Shown in pieces: positions 27,200-38,869 of a DNA stretch of 56,840 bases. The position numbers and the translations under genes were made by a program. The notes under the pieces were generated by a model, which had not been told where the DNA came from, ran no database searches, and saw nothing but the letters and a program-made list of their open reading frames with translations. Location: assembly GCA_964518335.1 (NCBI GenBank), contig CAZFDT010000033.1, forward strand, positions 1-56,840. The letters run 5' to 3'. The stretch comes from CAZFDT01 sp964518335 (GTDB lineage: Bacteria; Planctomycetota; Phycisphaerae; Phycisphaerales; Phycisphaeraceae). Numbering within the stretch: the first letter of the stretch is position 1; every line of letters begins with the position of its first letter.

Positions 27200-28381
27200 T
27201 CAGTTGCCGTTGCTCTGAGCCAGCCGTCGGTAGTAGGAGTGCAGCAGGGCGCGGTAGCCCACGGCGAAGAGGCACAGCGCCAGGCCCGCCGCGAACGCCA
27301 CCACGAGCCATTCGGTCGAGTTGGGGAAGTAGTCGTAGCTCAGCCGCGGATGCTGATAGGCCGTGGCGATACCCTTGAGCTCGGGCGTGGGGTATGCCAG
27401 GCCGGGGATCACCAGGTTCAGCGGGACCATGACGAACGTGCCCACCAGCAGCGCCGCGGCCAACAGCAGCGCGCCCATCCGCCGGCGGCAAAACACCAGC
27501 AGCAGTAGCGGCACGAGCGTGCCCAGCCCCAGGTGCACCACCCAGATCGTCCACCAGTAGGGCCCGAACAGCAGCAGCCTCATACCCTCGACGCGCGCCG
27601 GCACGCCCGGATACAGCGACACCAGCAGGTTCGCCACCGCCGCGATCGCACCGATGAGAATCGCCCACATGAGGAACCGCCCCAGCTCCGTGGCCGTCTG
27701 CACGTACTGCTCACGTCCCGCCAGCGGCGAAAAGAGCAGGTGCAGCAGGAGAATCAACCCCGTGCCCGCCACCAGCGACGACATGGCGAACGCCATCGGC
27801 AGCACCGAGCTGCTCCAGAACGGCCTGGCCGCCACCACGCCAAAGAGCGACCCGATCACCCCGATCAGCGCGATGCCCGCCGGGATGTTCACCCAGTTGA
27901 GCCACTTGATCAGGTCTTCGTAGTCGTTGTGGTACGCCCAGAACTCGACGATCAGCAGCACCAGGTAAAACGCGTGCAGCCAGATCATCCACGTCATGAG
28001 CGAGCCGAACGTCGGGAAGACAAACGCGCGCCAGGCGCGGAAGGGGTGACCCAGATCCATGCCGATGATCGCCAGCGCCGAAACGAGGGCGCAGATCGCC
28101 GCCATGACGATGACCGGCCCCAGCGTCTCGATGCCCTTGACGTGCAGCACGTGCTTGAGGGCGTAGTAGCCCAGGATCATGCCCACTTCCATCCAGACGA
28201 AATAGACATAGACCGACACCCACAACCCCCAGGGCACAGCGCTGCCCATGGCACCGTGGTCCCCGGCGAACAGCACGCGCAGCACGCCCACGGCGCCCAC
28301 GCCCACGGCGGTAAGCCCCACCAGCAGCGACAGCAGAAAATCCCAGCGGCGGTCGAATCGATACGTGATCGCGGCGGCCAT
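27200..28381 (-). CDS. NrfD/PsrC-like membrane anchor subunit
   Basis: 393 residues with about ten hydrophobic helices. NrfD-family features: PWGLWVSVYVYFVWMEVGMIL and IGMDLGHPFRAWRAF. These proteins bind quinone in the cytoplasmic membrane and exchange electrons with the ferredoxin subunit. AAGGAG lies six bases before the ATG. It is 22 bases after the ferredoxin gene and 24 before the catalytic gene, so the three form the core of the complex. Confidence 0.92.
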   Translation of the reverse strand: MAAAITYRFDRRWDFLLSLLVGLTAVGVGAVGVLRVLFAGDHGAMGSAVPWGLWVSVYVYFVWMEVGMILGYYALKHVLHVKGIETLGPVIVMAAICALVSALAIIGMDLGHPFRAWRAFVFPTFGSLMTWMIWLHAFYLVLLIVEFWAYHNDYEDLIKWLNWVNIPAGIALIGVIGSLFGVVAARPFWSSSVLPMAFAMSSLVAGTGLILLLHLLFSPLAGREQYVQTATELGRFLMWAILIGAIAAVANLLVSLYPGVPARVEGMRLLLFGPYWWTIWVVHLGLGTLVPLLLLVFCRRRMGALLLAAALLVGTFVMVPLNLVIPGLAYPTPELKGIATAYQHPRLSYDYFPNSTEWLVVAFAAGLALCLFAVGYRALLHSYYRRLAQSNGN

Positions 28382-28403
28382 GCTCGGCTCCTTGGCTCTA
28401 GGT

Positions 28404-29321
28404 TCAGACGACGTAATACACCCGCGGCTTCGTGCCCAGGTGCGGCAGCAGCGTCTGCACCTGGTTCTTCGTGATCAGCTCGACGGCCAGACAGTCCGGA
28501 TCGTGGGCGTCGCCGAAGAACGTCGCGCGACCGATGCAGGTCGTCACGCACATCGGCAGTTGCCCGACCTCCAGCCGATGCAGGCAGAAGTGACACTTGC
28601 GGGCGTTGCCCCGCGGCGACTTCTTCTGGCCCGGCTGACGCTGCCAGTTCTTGGCGTACTCGAAGTTGGGCACGTCCTCCCACGGCTGAATGCCGCCTTC
28701 CAGCGGGCGCTGTTCTCCCTCGGGCGCGCCGACTGCCGCGTCCTGCCCGTAGAACTCGCCGAAGTCGCTCGTCCGCGCGTGGTAGGGGCAGGCGGTGATG
28801 CAGTAGCGGCAGCCGATGCACTTGTCGTAGTCGATGGTGACGATGCCGTCGGGCCGCTTCCACGTGGCCTTGACGGGGCAGACGGGGGTGCAGGGTGGGT
28901 TGTCGCACTGCATGCACGGCCGGGGCGTGAAGCGAAGCTGCACGTTGGGGAACGTACCGATCTCCTCCTTGACAACAGGACGATACACCACGCCGGGCGG
29001 CAGCTTGTTCTCCGCCACGCACCCGACGGTGCAGGCGTCGCAACCGACGCACTTGCGCGTGTCGATGACCATGATCCAGTGGCGGTCTTCGACCGGCTTG
29101 GCCATCGCCTTGACCAGGTCGCGCTGCATGCGCAGCAGCACGTCCTCGTTGGGCCTGGGCTTGATGTTGTTGAGCACCGGCAGGCTGCGGATGGTTGCCG
29201 CGCCGCGCGGGTCGCGCGGCTGGCCCGCCAGCTCGTTGAGTGATACGCCCGTCGCCACCGCGGCCGCCCCCGCGCCCGCCAGCGCCGTCGCCGTGACGAA
29301 CTCCCGTCGGTTCATGCTCAT
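28404..29321 (-). CDS. Four-cluster [4Fe-4S] ferredoxin subunit with Tat signal
   Basis: About 305 residues. A twin-arginine signal (MNRREFVTATALAG) is followed by four cysteine groups: CVGCDACTVGC, CMQCDNPPCTPVC, CIGCRYCITAC and CHFCLHRLEVGQLPMCVTTC, as in DmsB/TtrB/PhsB proteins. It carries electrons between the NrfD-type anchor and the Mo catalytic subunit, on the outer face given the Tat signal. Start 29321 has AGGAG six bases upstream and overlaps the regulator stop by 4 nt. Confidence 0.92.
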   Translation of the reverse strand: MSMNRREFVTATALAGAGAAAVATGVSLNELAGQPRDPRGAATIRSLPVLNNIKPRPNEDVLLRMQRDLVKAMAKPVEDRHWIMVIDTRKCVGCDACTVGCVAENKLPPGVVYRPVVKEEIGTFPNVQLRFTPRPCMQCDNPPCTPVCPVKATWKRPDGIVTIDYDKCIGCRYCITACPYHARTSDFGEFYGQDAAVGAPEGEQRPLEGGIQPWEDVPNFEYAKNWQRQPGQKKSPRGNARKCHFCLHRLEVGQLPMCVTTCIGRATFFGDAHDPDCLAVELITKNQVQTLLPHLGTKPRVYYVV

Positions 29322-29866
29322 GATCTGCTCCTGGATGTTGCCGCCCTGATCCGTCCGGCTCGACGCCGCGATGCCGCCGATCGCACTGGCCCCGACTCGA
29401 CCGTGGACGTGCATAGCTCGCTACAGCGACATGACTCATCGCCACCGGCCGCACCCGAACAGATCTGTTGGCGGCCGACCGTCGCCAGTGTCGTGCGCTT
29501 GAGGTGACGCTCGATCCGTGCTCGCTCCATCCTCCAGAACGACTGGCCAGGGCAATTGGGCCGATGCAGGCATACGCCCAGCCCCAGCATGCACTGCGGC
29601 AGGTAGTCCTCGCCCTCGATGGCCACCGCCACGTCGTGGAAGGAAATCTTCGTCATGGGCCGATTGAGGGCGAACCCGCCGCGGTAGCCCCGCTTGCCGT
29701 CGATCAGGCCCGAACAGGCGAGTGAATGCAGGATTTTCGACAGGTAAGGCAGGGGGATGCCCGTGCAGGCGGCGATGTCCTTGGCCAGCATCAGGCCGTT
29801 GCCGCACTCGCGCAGGCACGCCAGGGCGAGGATGGCGTAGCCGGTGGTTTGCGAGAGGGCGAGCAT
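29318..29866 (-). CDS. Rrf2-family transcriptional regulator with probable Fe-S cluster
   Basis: About 182 residues. Starts LALSQTTGYAILALACL, with a winged HTH (YLSKILHSLACSGLIDGKRGYRGGFAL). The sensing loop has CMLGLGVCLHRPNC, a CX6CX5C arrangement like IscR/NsrR-type [Fe-S] sensors of oxygen, NO or redox state. An unusual Ser/Arg-rich tail of about 50 residues with further cysteines (ESCRCSELC) follows. ATG 29866 is preferred over 29878 because the predicted start of transcription is only about five bases before 29878. It is the first gene of the Mo operon, so autoregulation is expected. Confidence 0.87.
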   Translation of the reverse strand: MLALSQTTGYAILALACLRECGNGLMLAKDIAACTGIPLPYLSKILHSLACSGLIDGKRGYRGGFALNRPMTKISFHDVAVAIEGEDYLPQCMLGLGVCLHRPNCPGQSFWRMERARIERHLKRTTLATVGRQQICSGAAGGDESCRCSELCTSTVESGPVRSAASRRRAGRIRAATSRSRS

Positions 29867-29889
29867 GGGTCGTTCCATCAAACGACCAT

Positions 29890-29918
29890 ACTATCGTCTT
29901 ATCTGATGATCTTGTCAA
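29890..29918 (-). promoter_or_regulatory. Promoter of the Rrf2-led molybdenum respiration operon
   Basis: On the minus strand TTGACA (29918-29913) and GATAGT (29895-29890) are separated by 17 bp. The -35 box is perfect. Transcription would begin about 17 bases before ATG 29866. The same -35/-10 pair with the same spacing is found at the integron cassette promoter (55501-55529). Confidence 0.65.
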
Positions 29919-30037
29919 GAAGATTCTCGACCCCGCGGTCAGAAAGACCCGGCGCGGCCTACTTGTTCACCCCTCAACGCCCGGCGGCCGATACTGGGCA
30001 ACGGACGGATGCTGGACTTTCACAGGCGGCCAAGGTG

Positions 30038-32956
<2,919 letters not shown>

Positions 32957-32984
32957 GCGACATCCCCGCCGACGGCGACGACCC

Positions 32985-34199
32985 TCACGCCTGCTCACGC
33001 AACAAACGGATCATCATGATGAGCGCACGCGGCAGGTGGAACGGGTCCTTCACCGGCAGGGCCACGACGGTGCTCAATGGCTGGAACCGGCGATCCAGTC
33101 GCTGGGTCCATTCGCCGTGGTCGGCCACAGGGTAATGCGTGAAGGCGATACGGTGCAGACGCCAGTACCACTGCAGACACCACGGCTCGCCGCAGATCGA
33201 GTGCGCCAGCAGCAGGGCGTAGAGCGCTTCGGTCTGAGGCCACCAGAGCTTGGTGTCGTGAAACTTCCAGTAGATGGGCTGCTTGCCGTCGATGTCCAGG
33301 CCCAGCAGCAGTCCGCCGTACTCGGGATCCCAACCCAGGTCCATGTGCCAGCGGATGCACTCGACGCACTGGGCGACGCGATCGTGCATGCCCAGGTGTT
33401 GAAACTGGTGGATCTGGAACCACATCGACTCGATGGCGTGCCCCGGCACGACGGTGCGTCCCGCCGGCGAGTCGTCCAGCGACCCGTCCTCGCGGACGAA
33501 CTCCATCAGCGCCCGGCGCTGCGGCCGACGAAAGCGATCCATCACACTGACGGCGAACGCCAGGGCCTGGCGCTGCACGTCGGCGTCGCGCGTGAGCAGG
33601 GCCAGCTCGTGGCAGGCCAGCGAGAACGCCATGCTGACGCCATGGGCCTCGAGTCCCGGCGGCAGCTCGTAGGGCGCGATCGGATAGGAGCCCGGCACGG
33701 CAAGGCGGGCGGCGACGTTGCGCCAGGTCTCGATGGCCAACTGCAGCGCCCCCGCGTCGCCCGAGGCGCGGTGGTACTCACAGCATCCCAGCATGGCGAA
33801 GCTGTCGGTGAAGATGCTGGTGGCGCCCTCCAGCGTGCCACCGTCGGCGTCCAGGCGAAACACCCAGCGCCCCTGCCCGTCGCGGCCGTGCCGAGCGCAG
33901 AACGCGTAGATCGCCGCCGCCGCGTCCAGCCACTCCTGCCGCGGCTCGATGTGGTTGTACAACGCGCTGAAGGTGTAGATCGCCCGGAGCTGCGACCACA
34001 TGTACTTGTCGCGGCTGACGACGACGCCGTCGTCGCGGATGCACGTGTTGATCCCCCCTGCCCGATCGAGCGCGTGCCGCGTCCAGAACGGGACGATGTC
34101 CTCGAGCAGATGGCGTTGCAGTGCGCTGCCCAGATCGCCCAGCGACATGGGATCGAGCGGCAAGGCGTGATGGCGGTGGGCAGGCATGGATGTGCTCAT
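32985..34199 (-). CDS. N-acylglucosamine 2-epimerase (AGE) family protein
   Basis: 404 residues of the (alpha/alpha)6-barrel AGE family, which interconverts N-acyl sugars or cellobiose-type substrates. Recognisable features: RDKYMWSQLRAIYTFSALYN, SIFTDSFAMLGCCEY, VVPGHAIESMWFQ (catalytic histidine region) and KLWWPQTEALYALLLAH. Its start overlaps the stop of the SGNH hydrolase by 4 nt (ATGA), so the two are translated together, probably in the same glycan-processing route. Confidence 0.85.
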   Translation of the reverse strand: MSTSMPAHRHHALPLDPMSLGDLGSALQRHLLEDIVPFWTRHALDRAGGINTCIRDDGVVVSRDKYMWSQLRAIYTFSALYNHIEPRQEWLDAAAAIYAFCARHGRDGQGRWVFRLDADGGTLEGATSIFTDSFAMLGCCEYHRASGDAGALQLAIETWRNVAARLAVPGSYPIAPYELPPGLEAHGVSMAFSLACHELALLTRDADVQRQALAFAVSVMDRFRRPQRRALMEFVREDGSLDDSPAGRTVVPGHAIESMWFQIHQFQHLGMHDRVAQCVECIRWHMDLGWDPEYGGLLLGLDIDGKQPIYWKFHDTKLWWPQTEALYALLLAHSICGEPWCLQWYWRLHRIAFTHYPVADHGEWTQRLDRRFQPLSTVVALPVKDPFHLPRALIMMIRLLREQA

Positions 34200-35824
34200 T
34201 GCTCGGGCCCGTACACCTCGACCTCGGTGGTGAAGGCGAAGTTGCCGTTGTAGCTGACTTCCTGGGGGTGTTGATCGACGTAGGTCAGGCGCACGTAGCG
34301 CGCGCGGGCGGCGGGGAAGGCAATCTGCTGCTGCGCCGCCTCTTTCTGAGCGAATTCGACCTTGCCCACGTCCGCGTAAGCGGCGTCGTTCTCACTGATC
34401 GACACGCGGACCGTTCGCGTGGAGCCGAACGGCGGCACGCCCAGCCGGACCGAGGCGAGTGTGGCCGGCTCGCCCAGGTCGATGGTGACGGACTTGGGAA
34501 ACTGCGGCGCGTCGCCGGTGGCGAAGCAGGTCTTGTTGTTCGCGTCCCACGACCCGTCGGTCAGCGCGCCGATGCCCCAGTTGTACGGGTTGGGATCGCT
34601 GGCCACGTAGGGCTTGCGCAGCGCGAGATTGGGGCCCGACGACAGACGCTCGATGCTGATGGTCAGCGTCACGGCCTGCGCCGCCAGGGCGTGGAGGTTG
34701 TCGTGGTAGCCGTCGTCGGCGGCATGAAGGCCCGCGACGATCTTGGCCGTGCCGGGCATCCCGGCCATGCCCAACTGTACGGTGCGCCACGCCTGGTGGA
34801 AGCTCGTCTCCTTGGTTGCGACCAGATCGTGCAGGCGCTTGCCCGCGGTTGATGACACTGCGATACCGGCGGCAAGCTGCTCGGCGGTCGCCTGGGTGGC
34901 GGGCTGGCCGTCCACGACGACCTGGTACGTGCCGGCGGGCAGCCCTTTGACCACCAGCCGCGGCAAGGCGTACGCCGTCATCCCGCATGCCTCGGCCACC
35001 GCCGTCGAGCCCGGCTCGATCCAGTAAGGCGTCGTCGTCGTGGCCTTGAGAACCCACTGCGTGTCGGAACGGCTGACGATCTCGACGTTGCCGCTGACCA
35101 CCTTGCCCGCGGCCACATCCACCTCGCCCAGAGGTGGCATCGGCTCGGTGAAGGCCGACAACATCGTCCGCGCCACGACGATGTGGCCTTTGGGGTCGGG
35201 GTGGACGCCGTCGGGAATCATGGTGAAATCCGGCTGTTTCGCTTTGGCGTCGGTCTGAAACGCCAGCATCGGGCCATGCACGTCCACGAACTCGCACCCG
35301 TGCTGCTTGGCCAGCTCGCGGCCGACTTCACCCAGCGCCGCGAGCGTGCGGTTGTAGTCGGCACTCTTCAGGTTCGCCTTCCGATCCGCGTCCACGCAGC
35401 CGGGGCTGAACACGATCACCCGCACGTCGCGGGCCTTCAAGGTCTTGATGATCCCTTCCATGCTCTGGCGATAGTCGTTGACGGTCGCATCCTCCAGGGG
35501 CTTGTACCGCCCGTCGTTCATGCCGAAGAAGAGCGTGACGACGGTCGGATTCAGCGCCAGCACGTCGCGCTCCAGCCGTTGCAGCGCGCCCGGCGCCCGG
35601 TCGCCGCTCCACCCCGCGTTGTAGAACCGCACGTCCAGTCCGGGATAGCGGCAGTACACATACTGCTGCAAGAAGCGCGAATACTGCTTCTGCTCCGTGA
35701 TGCTGTCGCCGTAGATCACGACGCGGTCGCCGGCCTTCAGCGGCGCACCGGCATGCGCCATCGAGGACGCGATCAGAGCGCACGTCACGAACAAACACCA
35801 CGTCCGATGAATGGCACGACTCAT
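34196..35824 (-). CDS. Secreted SGNH/GDSL esterase with C-terminal discoidin (F5/8) domain
   Basis: 542 residues with a signal peptide (CLFVTCALIASSMAHA). The SGNH blocks are complete: YGDSITEQ (serine), the glycine after NAGWSGDRA, FFGMNDGR (asparagine) and PDGVHPDPKGH (Asp-His pair). A C-terminal discoidin-like sugar-binding domain follows from about residue 400 (NLALRKPYVAS, VTIDLGEPATLASVRL). It probably deacetylates extracellular carbohydrate. AGGAG lies upstream of the ATG. The gene is coupled to the AGE epimerase. Confidence 0.9.
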   Translation of the reverse strand: MSRAIHRTWCLFVTCALIASSMAHAGAPLKAGDRVVIYGDSITEQKQYSRFLQQYVYCRYPGLDVRFYNAGWSGDRAPGALQRLERDVLALNPTVVTLFFGMNDGRYKPLEDATVNDYRQSMEGIIKTLKARDVRVIVFSPGCVDADRKANLKSADYNRTLAALGEVGRELAKQHGCEFVDVHGPMLAFQTDAKAKQPDFTMIPDGVHPDPKGHIVVARTMLSAFTEPMPPLGEVDVAAGKVVSGNVEIVSRSDTQWVLKATTTTPYWIEPGSTAVAEACGMTAYALPRLVVKGLPAGTYQVVVDGQPATQATAEQLAAGIAVSSTAGKRLHDLVATKETSFHQAWRTVQLGMAGMPGTAKIVAGLHAADDGYHDNLHALAAQAVTLTISIERLSSGPNLALRKPYVASDPNPYNWGIGALTDGSWDANNKTCFATGDAPQFPKSVTIDLGEPATLASVRLGVPPFGSTRTVRVSISENDAAYADVGKVEFAQKEAAQQQIAFPAARARYVRLTYVDQHPQEVSYNGNFAFTTEVEVYGPEQ

Positions 35825-35837
35825 GCCGGGTCTCCTG

Positions 35838-36341
35838 TCAGTCCATATTCACGGCTGGTCCATCTGACTGCAATCGAGGGGTCGGTGGCGACGGCGAGGC
35901 GTCGCGTGCGAAGGCAATCGCCCCGCCACCGTCACGGTTCCACAGCGTGAAGCCGTCGCCGGCGAAGCGGATGCGGAACCGTTGCGTCGTCACCTCAGTG
36001 GGTGCGGCCTCGAGGTGGCCCTTGCGCATGACGGCCAGGGCGCGGCGGGAGTCGGTCTCGACGATCAGGTCGCCGTCCTCGAAGCGCCAGGTGCGGTCGT
36101 TGCGCAGCACGACGGGGTTGGCGGGGTCGTCGCGGTTGTCGATGTGCAGGCTCGTGTGGAGGATGCCGTCGGTCTTGAATTCGTAAGTTTCGCGTGCGGC
36201 GGCGCCGCCGGCGGTCGTGTAGGGCTGGCCGACCCATCGCCCCAGGATGTGCGCCGCCGGATCGTCGGGCTGCTGCTGGCCGCACGCGGTGGCCCAAGTC
36301 AGTGCGATCGTCAACAGGATGGCTCGTGCGCACGATGTCAT
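35838..36341 (-). CDS. Small lipoprotein of unknown function
   Basis: About 167 residues. The N-terminus is a lipoprotein signal (ILLTIALTWATAC, then GQQQ), so it would be lipidated at the cysteine and held at a membrane. The mature part is beta-rich (RWVGQPYTT, DGILHTSLHIDN, TWRFEDGDLIVET), like small lipocalin-type domains. It starts 11 bases after purD and ends 13 bases before the SGNH gene. No family was recognised. Confidence 0.72.
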   Translation of the reverse strand: MTSCARAILLTIALTWATACGQQQPDDPAAHILGRWVGQPYTTAGGAAARETYEFKTDGILHTSLHIDNRDDPANPVVLRNDRTWRFEDGDLIVETDSRRALAVMRKGHLEAAPTEVTTQRFRIRFAGDGFTLWNRDGGGAIAFARDASPSPPTPRLQSDGPAVNMD

Positions 36342-36352
36342 GCTGCAGTGGC

Positions 36353-37636
36353 CTATTTCATCACGCGGTAGCCGATGTCGCGGCGGAAGAACCCGCCCTC
36401 GAAGCGGATCCGCTCGCACGCGGCGTTGGCCTTGCGCTGGGCGTCCTTGAGGCTGTGGCCCATGGCGCAGACGTTGAGCACGCGACCGCCCGCGGTGACG
36501 AGTCGGCCGCCCTTGCTCGACGTGCCGGCGTGGAACACCTTCACGTCCGGGTCGCGCTCGGCGTCCTCGATGCCGCTGATCGGCTTGCCCTTCTCATACG
36601 TCCCGGGGTATCCGCCGCTGGCCATCACCACGCAGCAGCAGTGGCGGCTGTCCCACGACAAGTCCACCTCGTCGAGCGTTCCCTGGCACGTGGCCAGCAG
36701 GATGTCCACCAGGTCGCCCTGCAGTCGCATCATCAGCGGCTGGCACTCGGGGTCGCCCAGGCGACAGTTGAACTCGATGACCTTCGGCCCGCCGGCGGTG
36801 AGCATCAGCCCGGCATACAGCACGCCTTGGTAGGTGATGCCTTCGCGGCGGAGGGCATCGACGGTGGGCACGAGAATCTCGCTCTCGATCAGGCGCATGG
36901 TGCGATCGTCGATCAGCGGCGTGGGGCAGTAGGCGCCCATGCCGCCGGTGTTGGGGCCGCTGTCGCCCTCGCCCACCTGCTTGTGATCCTGGGCCGGGTC
37001 GAGGACGAAAATGTTGCGGCCATCGACCAGCGCCAGCACGCTCACCTCCTGCCCGACCAGCCGCTCCTCGATCACCACGGTGGCCCCGGCGTCGCCGAAG
37101 GCCTTGTCCACCATGCACAGCTTCACCGCCGCCAGCGCCTCGTCGTTGTCGTCGCAGACGATCGCCCCTTTGCCCTTGGCCAGGCCCGAGGCCTTGACCA
37201 CCACCGGCGTCTCGCGCGTCTGGATGTAGTTCACCGCCGCGGCGTGGTCGGTGAAGATGCGCGCGTCGGCCGTGGGAATCGACGCCTGCTTCATCAGGTG
37301 CTTGGCCCAGGCCTTGTCCGCCTCCAGACGCGCCGCCGCCGCCACCGGCCCGAACACGCTGCGGCCCGGTCTGGCCAGCCGGTCCGCCAGACCCGCCGCC
37401 AGCGGATCCTCAGGCCCGATCACAATCAACTCCACCCGGTTCTGCCGACAAAAATAGTCGATCGCGTCGGCGTTCTTCGTGTTCACCGGCTCCATCGGCA
37501 ACTCGACGTTCGTCCCCACCGCGGCCGTCCCCCCGTTGCCCGGAGCAAAAAAGACCTGGCCGCACCTGGACGACTGAGCGAGCTTCCAACCCAGGGCGTG
37601 TTCGCGCCCGCCACTGCCGAGGATGAGTATGTTCAT
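36353..37636 (-). CDS. purD: Phosphoribosylamine-glycine ligase
   Basis: About 427 residues, the second step of purine synthesis. An ATP-grasp enzyme with LGSGGREHALGWKL at the N-terminus, VVVKASGLAKGKGA, the family signature GEGDSGPNTGGMGAYCP and the metal-binding EFNCRLGDPECQ. A C-terminal domain follows. Start 37636 (MNILILG) is preferred; an upstream ATG would add only seven residues. Only this purine gene is present in the window. Confidence 0.96.
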   Translation of the reverse strand: MNILILGSGGREHALGWKLAQSSRCGQVFFAPGNGGTAAVGTNVELPMEPVNTKNADAIDYFCRQNRVELIVIGPEDPLAAGLADRLARPGRSVFGPVAAAARLEADKAWAKHLMKQASIPTADARIFTDHAAAVNYIQTRETPVVVKASGLAKGKGAIVCDDNDEALAAVKLCMVDKAFGDAGATVVIEERLVGQEVSVLALVDGRNIFVLDPAQDHKQVGEGDSGPNTGGMGAYCPTPLIDDRTMRLIESEILVPTVDALRREGITYQGVLYAGLMLTAGGPKVIEFNCRLGDPECQPLMMRLQGDLVDILLATCQGTLDEVDLSWDSRHCCCVVMASGGYPGTYEKGKPISGIEDAERDPDVKVFHAGTSSKGGRLVTAGGRVLNVCAMGHSLKDAQRKANAACERIRFEGGFFRRDIGYRVMK

Positions 37637-37755
37637 GCGTGAGGGGTCGGGAGTCACAGGTCTGGGTCTGGAGTCCGGGGTCTATAGGGCCTTCAGGAAC
37701 GTTCGGGGGCATGGTAGTCGAGGCTGCTTTCGTCTGCCACGGCCGGCGTGACCGT

Positions 37756-37823
37756 GCATCCGCTCTTCATCCGCACTTGCACCGCCCCGCGGTGTCGTCA
37801 AAGCATCCGCACTTCATCCGCAC
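37756..37823. repeat. Two direct copies of a 21-bp repeat
   Basis: GCATCCGCTCTTCATCCGCA(C) at 37756-37776 and GCATCCGCACTTCATCCGCA(C) at 37803-37823 differ at one base, with a 47-bp period. Each copy is itself two ATCCGC units. They lie between purD and the promoter at 38042. Confidence 0.75.
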
Positions 37824-38041
37824 CACCCTAACCGCCACGCCCCCGCTCCACGCGTGCGCAGCCAGAGCGCCCGGGGTCGTCGGCGATACCCGATCATAAA
37901 CCAAACATTATATCTCGCCGCCCCACCCGTTCAAGTCCTTTTACGCCAATATCGCGTGGCCAAGGATGCCGGCCGGCCCCGCCGCACCCCGCGGGTGCGA
38001 CCCCGGGCGCGCAATGCCCGATCGGATTCCGAACATTTTGC

Positions 38042-38070
38042 TTGACTTCCGAACAGATGCCGTTCATAAT
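38042..38070 (+). promoter_or_regulatory. Strong sigma70-type promoter with CCGAACA motif in the spacer
   Basis: TTGACT (38042-38047), a 17-bp spacer and CATAAT (38065-38070). CCGAACA lies in the spacer (38049-38055), a second copy 20 bp upstream (38029-38035) and CCGAAC again at 38075-38080. GAACAGATGCCGTTC at 38051-38065 is a short inverted pair. These are candidate operator half-sites. Confidence 0.65.
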
Positions 38071-38134
38071 GAATCCGAACGGGACCCGTACCCGGCCAGC
38101 GGCGGTCGAGCGGGGCTCGCGGGAGTTTCCAAGC

Positions 38135-38800
38135 ATGCTCAGCGTTCCCCTGATCCTGCGTCACTTCGAGCACGGCCGGCACGAGCACCTGCTGGAGGCG
38201 ATCGCCGCCAACGGCATGGCGCTGCCGCTGACCCTGCGCGTGCGTCTGTCGCAGCTTCCGGGGGCAGCCGTGGCGCTGGGGCTGCGGCGGCTGGTCGAAC
38301 TGACCTATGGCCCGACGCACCTGAGCCGGGACATGATCGCGTGGCTGCTGCAGCGCCAGGCGCCCGACGGCGGGATCGACGGCGACGTGCTGGCGACGGC
38401 AGCGGCGGCGGCGGCGCTGGGCCGCGTCCTGCGCGACCACCTGCCGGCCAACGGGGACATCGCCGGGACCATCGCGGCGGCGCACGAGCGTGCGGTGGCT
38501 TTCGTCGCCGCGCATCAGGATGACGCGGGCCTGATCGCCAACACCGGCGAGCGCGACACCGGCGACCGCATGCTGGCGACGCTGTTCGTGCTGTACATCC
38601 TCAGCGAGGACGAGCTGTTCCGCGCCACCAGCCGCTACGCCCTGGCGATGGACCACTTCGAGCAGCACGCGTCGGAGCTTCGCGGCGGCGTGGCCGACCT
38701 GTGGGACCTGGTGTGCATCACGACCTGCGGCAACCCGACGGGCGCGCTGCCGCGCGGGGTCGCGTACCCGGCGCCGGCGATGGCCGCCATCGCCGCGTGA
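38135..38800 (+). CDS. Hypothetical helical protein
   Basis: About 221 residues, alanine- and leucine-rich and mainly helical. WLLQRQAPDGGIDGDVLATAAAAAALG looks like one repeat of a prenyltransferase or terpenoid-cyclase-type alpha/alpha barrel, but only one clear unit is visible. GGGAG lies about nine bases before the chosen ATG, and a good promoter lies 65 bp upstream. The longer open frame from 38042 starts inside that promoter and is rejected. Function unknown. Confidence 0.6.
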   Translation: MLSVPLILRHFEHGRHEHLLEAIAANGMALPLTLRVRLSQLPGAAVALGLRRLVELTYGPTHLSRDMIAWLLQRQAPDGGIDGDVLATAAAAAALGRVLRDHLPANGDIAGTIAAAHERAVAFVAAHQDDAGLIANTGERDTGDRMLATLFVLYILSEDELFRATSRYALAMDHFEQHASELRGGVADLWDLVCITTCGNPTGALPRGVAYPAPAMAAIAA

Positions 38801-38869
38801 GGCGCGATTCGTCAGCGCGTCGCGCCGCTTCGCGGCGCCGGGCCGACACGACGCGGCTATATTCACGGC

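Larger units (their letters stand above)
37637..38134. other. Divergent intergenic region, 498 bp
   Basis: No credible gene. It holds a near-perfect 21-bp direct repeat, a strong rightward promoter at 38042-38070 and three CCGAAC motifs around that promoter. Confidence 0.6.

Noticed and set aside
23786..27508. Long plus-strand open frames (686 and 552 residues) opposite the Mo oxidoreductase
   Set aside because: They are antisense to a gene with full family motifs, rich in Val/Gly/His from mirrored codons, and have no domains.
33036..34253. 405-residue plus-strand frame opposite the AGE epimerase
   Set aside because: Antisense to a recognisable enzyme; composition is typical of a mirrored frame.
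38822..38838. Rho-independent terminator after the 38135-38800 gene
   Set aside because: The GCGCCGC-TTC-GCGGCGC hairpin is strong but no T-tract follows.
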